Under the pieces are notes generated by a model. The model searched no databases. It had not been told where the DNA came from and worked only from the letters and a program-made list of their open reading frames with translations. From Cyprinodon diabolis (Eukaryota; Chordata; Actinopteri; Cyprinodontiformes; Cyprinodontidae), in NCBI GenBank assembly GCA_030533445.1, contig CM060069.1, positions 31,482,337 to 31,546,336 on the forward strand: a stretch of 64,000 nt of DNA, read 5' to 3'. Shown here in pieces: positions 59,662 through 64,000 of the stretch. The translations under genes and the position numbers were made by a program. Numbering within the stretch: position 1 is the stretch's first letter; each line of letters opens with the position of its first letter.

Positions 59662-61747
59662 ATAAACATTTTGAATCCTGTCCAACAAACTAGGCCAGTG
59701 CATAGGAATAAACTAATAAAACATGTTCATGTGTTTTCTTTCTTTATCACTCATTTCATGAAAATGCTTTAAATGTGTCAGTTCCTTTTTCTGGTTCGTA
59801 AATAGATTCATGTTTTTCAAGAGGCCAAGCATTTAGTGAACACATGTTTTTAAATTAGTGAATAAAACAGCTGACCATATTGTTTTTCTTTTAGGTTGTG
59901 CTTGTGAGACTAGTACTGTCAGCAAGCTCTCCACAACATGCTGTTGCCATTTTTCACACTTCTTATTCTCAATCGATTGGTGGGAAGAAAAATAATCTTT
60001 ACTTGGTGGCGTAGACCTTCAAGCAAGGAGTAAACACACCCTTTTTGCCTTATGTCATCTCTGTGAAAATAAACATTACAACTGAAAACTACCTGCCATT
60101 TTCTCAGAGACTTGAGATGTTTCAAAGGGGCTCTTCATGTGAAGGGTCTCAGATTGTGACTATTGTCTATAATTGCAGAAGATGGGACCTTCAAATACGT
60201 AGCATTTAAGGGATGTCTTTGAATTTAAGGGCAAAGTCCTGTGGCTAGAACTTCCAGCTTTTTCCACATTGTCTAGTCTGTGACTTTATATACTGGACAA
60301 AAACTTCTCTTTTAGTCAAGTGCATCTTTTTCCTAAAACTTGAGTGCAATTTTTTTCTCCAGTTTTCAAAATCTTTAAACATTATATTGAAAGGTTTCAA
60401 AGAAAATCGCTGGGAAATGTGTTTTATTCTGACATTAGATATATTAAATATACCAAAATAAGTAATTACAAAAAGCCATGTTTACAATTTTGAATGCAGA
60501 ATGTTGGCTGCAAACTGAATTCTCGAAATATTTGTGAGTTTAAACAAATAAGAAGCTGCTTCAGCTTAAACTGTTTGAGTCCAAACAAAAACACACAGTA
60601 TTATAATTTAGGGAGTGACATAAAGCAAGAGCTGACAAGCCCAGAGACAAATAAAATAGCTGCTGCTATCTCTATTTTGTTGAAATCAATGTTCATCTTT
60701 TAAGGAGGACTTACAAGAGTGAAAACGCAAAAGTTATTTTGTGTTTTCATGGAGTCTGCTGCTCTTTCATTTGTTACCATGAATGGCTAAAACCACATTT
60801 TGGTAGGCGGGCACTAGGTGTCGCTTTGCCCGATCAGCTGGAAAGATTTTGCTGAACAGACCTCTTTTTGCTAAAAACAGATTCATTGGGAACAGTTCCA
60901 GTTTAGCAATGTGTAGTCTTAAACACGGGTGTTACACATTATCAGACTGGCTTTCTAGGTTATTTTGAGTATTTACTGCATCTGAAAGTTGAAAAAGTAT
61001 GTAAAACATATAGTCTGATGTTAATAACAGCAATAATAGAAGCTGCTTTAGTGAGCTGATGCTGGTGAAATTTTACAACAGAAAACCAGCTTGGCTAACA
61101 CCATTTAACCTACTGATAACTCTTATTTTATTAATGTTATCTTTAACAACAAATTGCTATTTAACTCTTGATTCAAAGACTAAAGTGAAATACTAAAGTA
61201 AACACTATCCAGTTTAGTGATAGATAGTGATACTGTAGATTTTAAAAACAGATTTTAAGCTTCCTTTTTCACATTTATTGAGCTATAGATTTTAAACATT
61301 ATTCTGTTTATGGAGTAACTATTTGAGTCTTGAACATTGGCTGACTGATTACTTACATTTATACTTTTTACTTGCCAACTATAGTTTTTAAATAGTGTTG
61401 CCTTAATTTATACAGTGTATCCAAAAAGCTGCATCTGTTTTAATTTTGGCACTTTCTCTAGAATATCAGAAAGTAAGCTTTTAACCACAGAAATAACAAT
61501 ACCAGGAGTATGTAACACTTTTCTATACTGTATGTGTTTGTGTGAAAGTTGTCAAACAGGGGACTAATTCTTATATAATAGGTCAACTTGAAGAGAAAAA
61601 GTATACATGTAGTTAATGCAAGTTGACATGAAAGTGCACTGAAATAAAAAACAAATCTTGAGTTTTTTTTGTGCTTGTCACTTCTATTATTCTGTGGCTT
61701 GAATTGCCACCCTCTTAGGGTCTACACAGCCTGATTTATTTAGCTAA

Positions 61748-63207
<1,460 letters not shown>

Positions 63208-63209
63208 TA

Positions 63210-64000
63210 CAGTGGGGCAAAAAAGTATTTAGTCAGCCACCAATAGTGCAAGTTCTCCCACTTAAAAAGATGAGAGAGGCTGGTAATTTTCATCATAGAT
63301 ATACCTCAACTATGAGAGACAAAATGAGAAAAAAAAATCCAGAAAATCACATTGTCTGATTTTTAAAGAATTTATTTGCAAAATATGGTGGAAAATAAGT
63401 ATTTGGTCAATAAAAAAAGTTAATCTCAATACTTTGTTATATATACTTTGTTGGCAATGACAGAGATCAAACGTTTTCTGTAAGTCTTCACAAGGTTTTC
63501 ACACACTGTTGCTGGTATTTTGGCCCATTCCTCCATGCAGATCTCCTCTAGAGCAGTGATGTTCTGGGGCTGTCGCTGGGCAATACGGACTTTCAACTCC
63601 CTCCAAAGAGTTTCTATGGGGTTGAGATCTGGAGACTGGCTAGGCCACTCCCGGACTTTGAAATGCTTCTTACGAAGCCACTCCTTCGTTACCCGGGCGG
63701 TGTGTTTGGGATCATTGTCATGCTGAAAGACCCAGCCACGTTTCATCTCCAATGCCCTTGCTGATGGAAGGAGGTTTTCACTCAAAATTTGACGATACAT
63801 GGCCCCATTCATTCTTTCCTTCACACGGATCAGTCGTCCTGGACCCTTAGCAGAAAAACAGCCCCAAAGCATGATGTTTCCACCCCCATGCTTCACTGTA
63901 GGTATGGTGTTCTTTGGATGCAACTCAGCATTCTCTCTCCTCCAAACACGACGAGTAGAGTTTTTACCAAAATGTTCTATTTTGGTTTCATCTGACCATA
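63210..64000 (-). mobile_element. Tc1/mariner transposon 3, cut by the window edge
   Basis: The left end begins CAGTGGGGCAAAAAAGTATT directly after TA (63208-63209). The end sequence is a familiar teleost Tc1 terminus, and the transposase frame starts about 216 bp inside. The right end lies beyond the window, so the second inverted repeat cannot be compared. Confidence 0.88.
63426..64000 (-). CDS. Tc1-family transposase, C-terminal part
   Basis: The frame is open from the window edge to a stop at 63426-63428, giving at least 190 residues. All three catalytic acidic positions are in view: [10 protein letters not shown] right at the edge, [11 protein letters not shown], and [14 protein letters not shown]. 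The [12 protein letters not shown] block typical of the family is also present. No stop or frameshift is visible, but the DNA-binding half lies outside the window. The reading frame extends upstream of the TTG at 63923 without any break, so that codon is not the start. Confidence 0.88.
   Translation of the reverse strand, partial: WSDETKIEHFGKNSTRRVWRRENAELHPKNTIPTVKHGGGNIMLWGCFSAKGPGRLIRVKERMNGAMYRQILSENLLPSARALEMKRGWVFQHDNDPKHTARVTKEWLRKKHFKVREWPSQSPDLNPIETLWRELKVRIAQRQPQNITALEEICMEEWAKIPATVCENLVKTYRKRLISVIANKVYITKY

Overview
The window is AT-rich nuclear DNA from a ray-finned fish, almost certainly a teleost. Three things point to this. Three coding exons on the + strand match a vertebrate TMEM132-family membrane protein. 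The interspersed repeats are of teleost type: several Tc1 transposons, a Penelope-like retroelement with a GIY-YIG endonuclease, solo LTRs, LINE 3' ends, a tRNA-derived SINE, and hAT, PIF/Harbinger-like and TTAA-type MITEs. There are also long vertebrate-type introns. Nothing bacterial, plasmid-like or CRISPR-like is present.

The host gene spans the whole window on the + strand. Three exons are visible: 5281-5424, 43470-43659 and 61808-61951. All have consensus splice sites, and their phases fit each other as consecutive exons (in 2, then 2/2, 0/0, out 0). Together they give 478 nt of the TMEM132 ectodomain. The introns between them are about 38 kb and 18 kb. Neither the start nor the end of the gene is in the window, so nearly everything else is intron.

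Layout by region. 1-5280: upstream intron with a degenerate 30-34 bp minisatellite and a solo LTR with a perfect 5-bp target duplication. 5425-43469: a repeat-dense intron. It holds a SINE; a hAT-like element; a triple nest (TTAA MITE inside a hAT element inside a solo LTR); a third copy of that LTR; LINE fragments, one ending in a 21-bp hairpin; a Penelope-like element split by an intact Tc1 transposon; a second LTR family; an ATCT and two TA microsatellites; and a dead Tc1 relic. 43660-61807: a probable fourth LTR copy, a PIF-like MITE with TTA duplications, two further MITE-like elements, a hAT transposase relic, an intact Tc1 with long matching inverted repeats, and one possible further MITE. 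61952-64000: a third Tc1 cut off by the window edge.

The three best-preserved transposase frames (20464-21495, 57458-58462, 63426-64000) all lie antisense to the host gene. The insertion order can be read directly in two nests. I found no undescribed enzymatic system. The most unusual items are the two nests, the LINE-end hairpin, the decayed ribozyme-like core in the Penelope tail and a few candidate conserved non-coding stretches.
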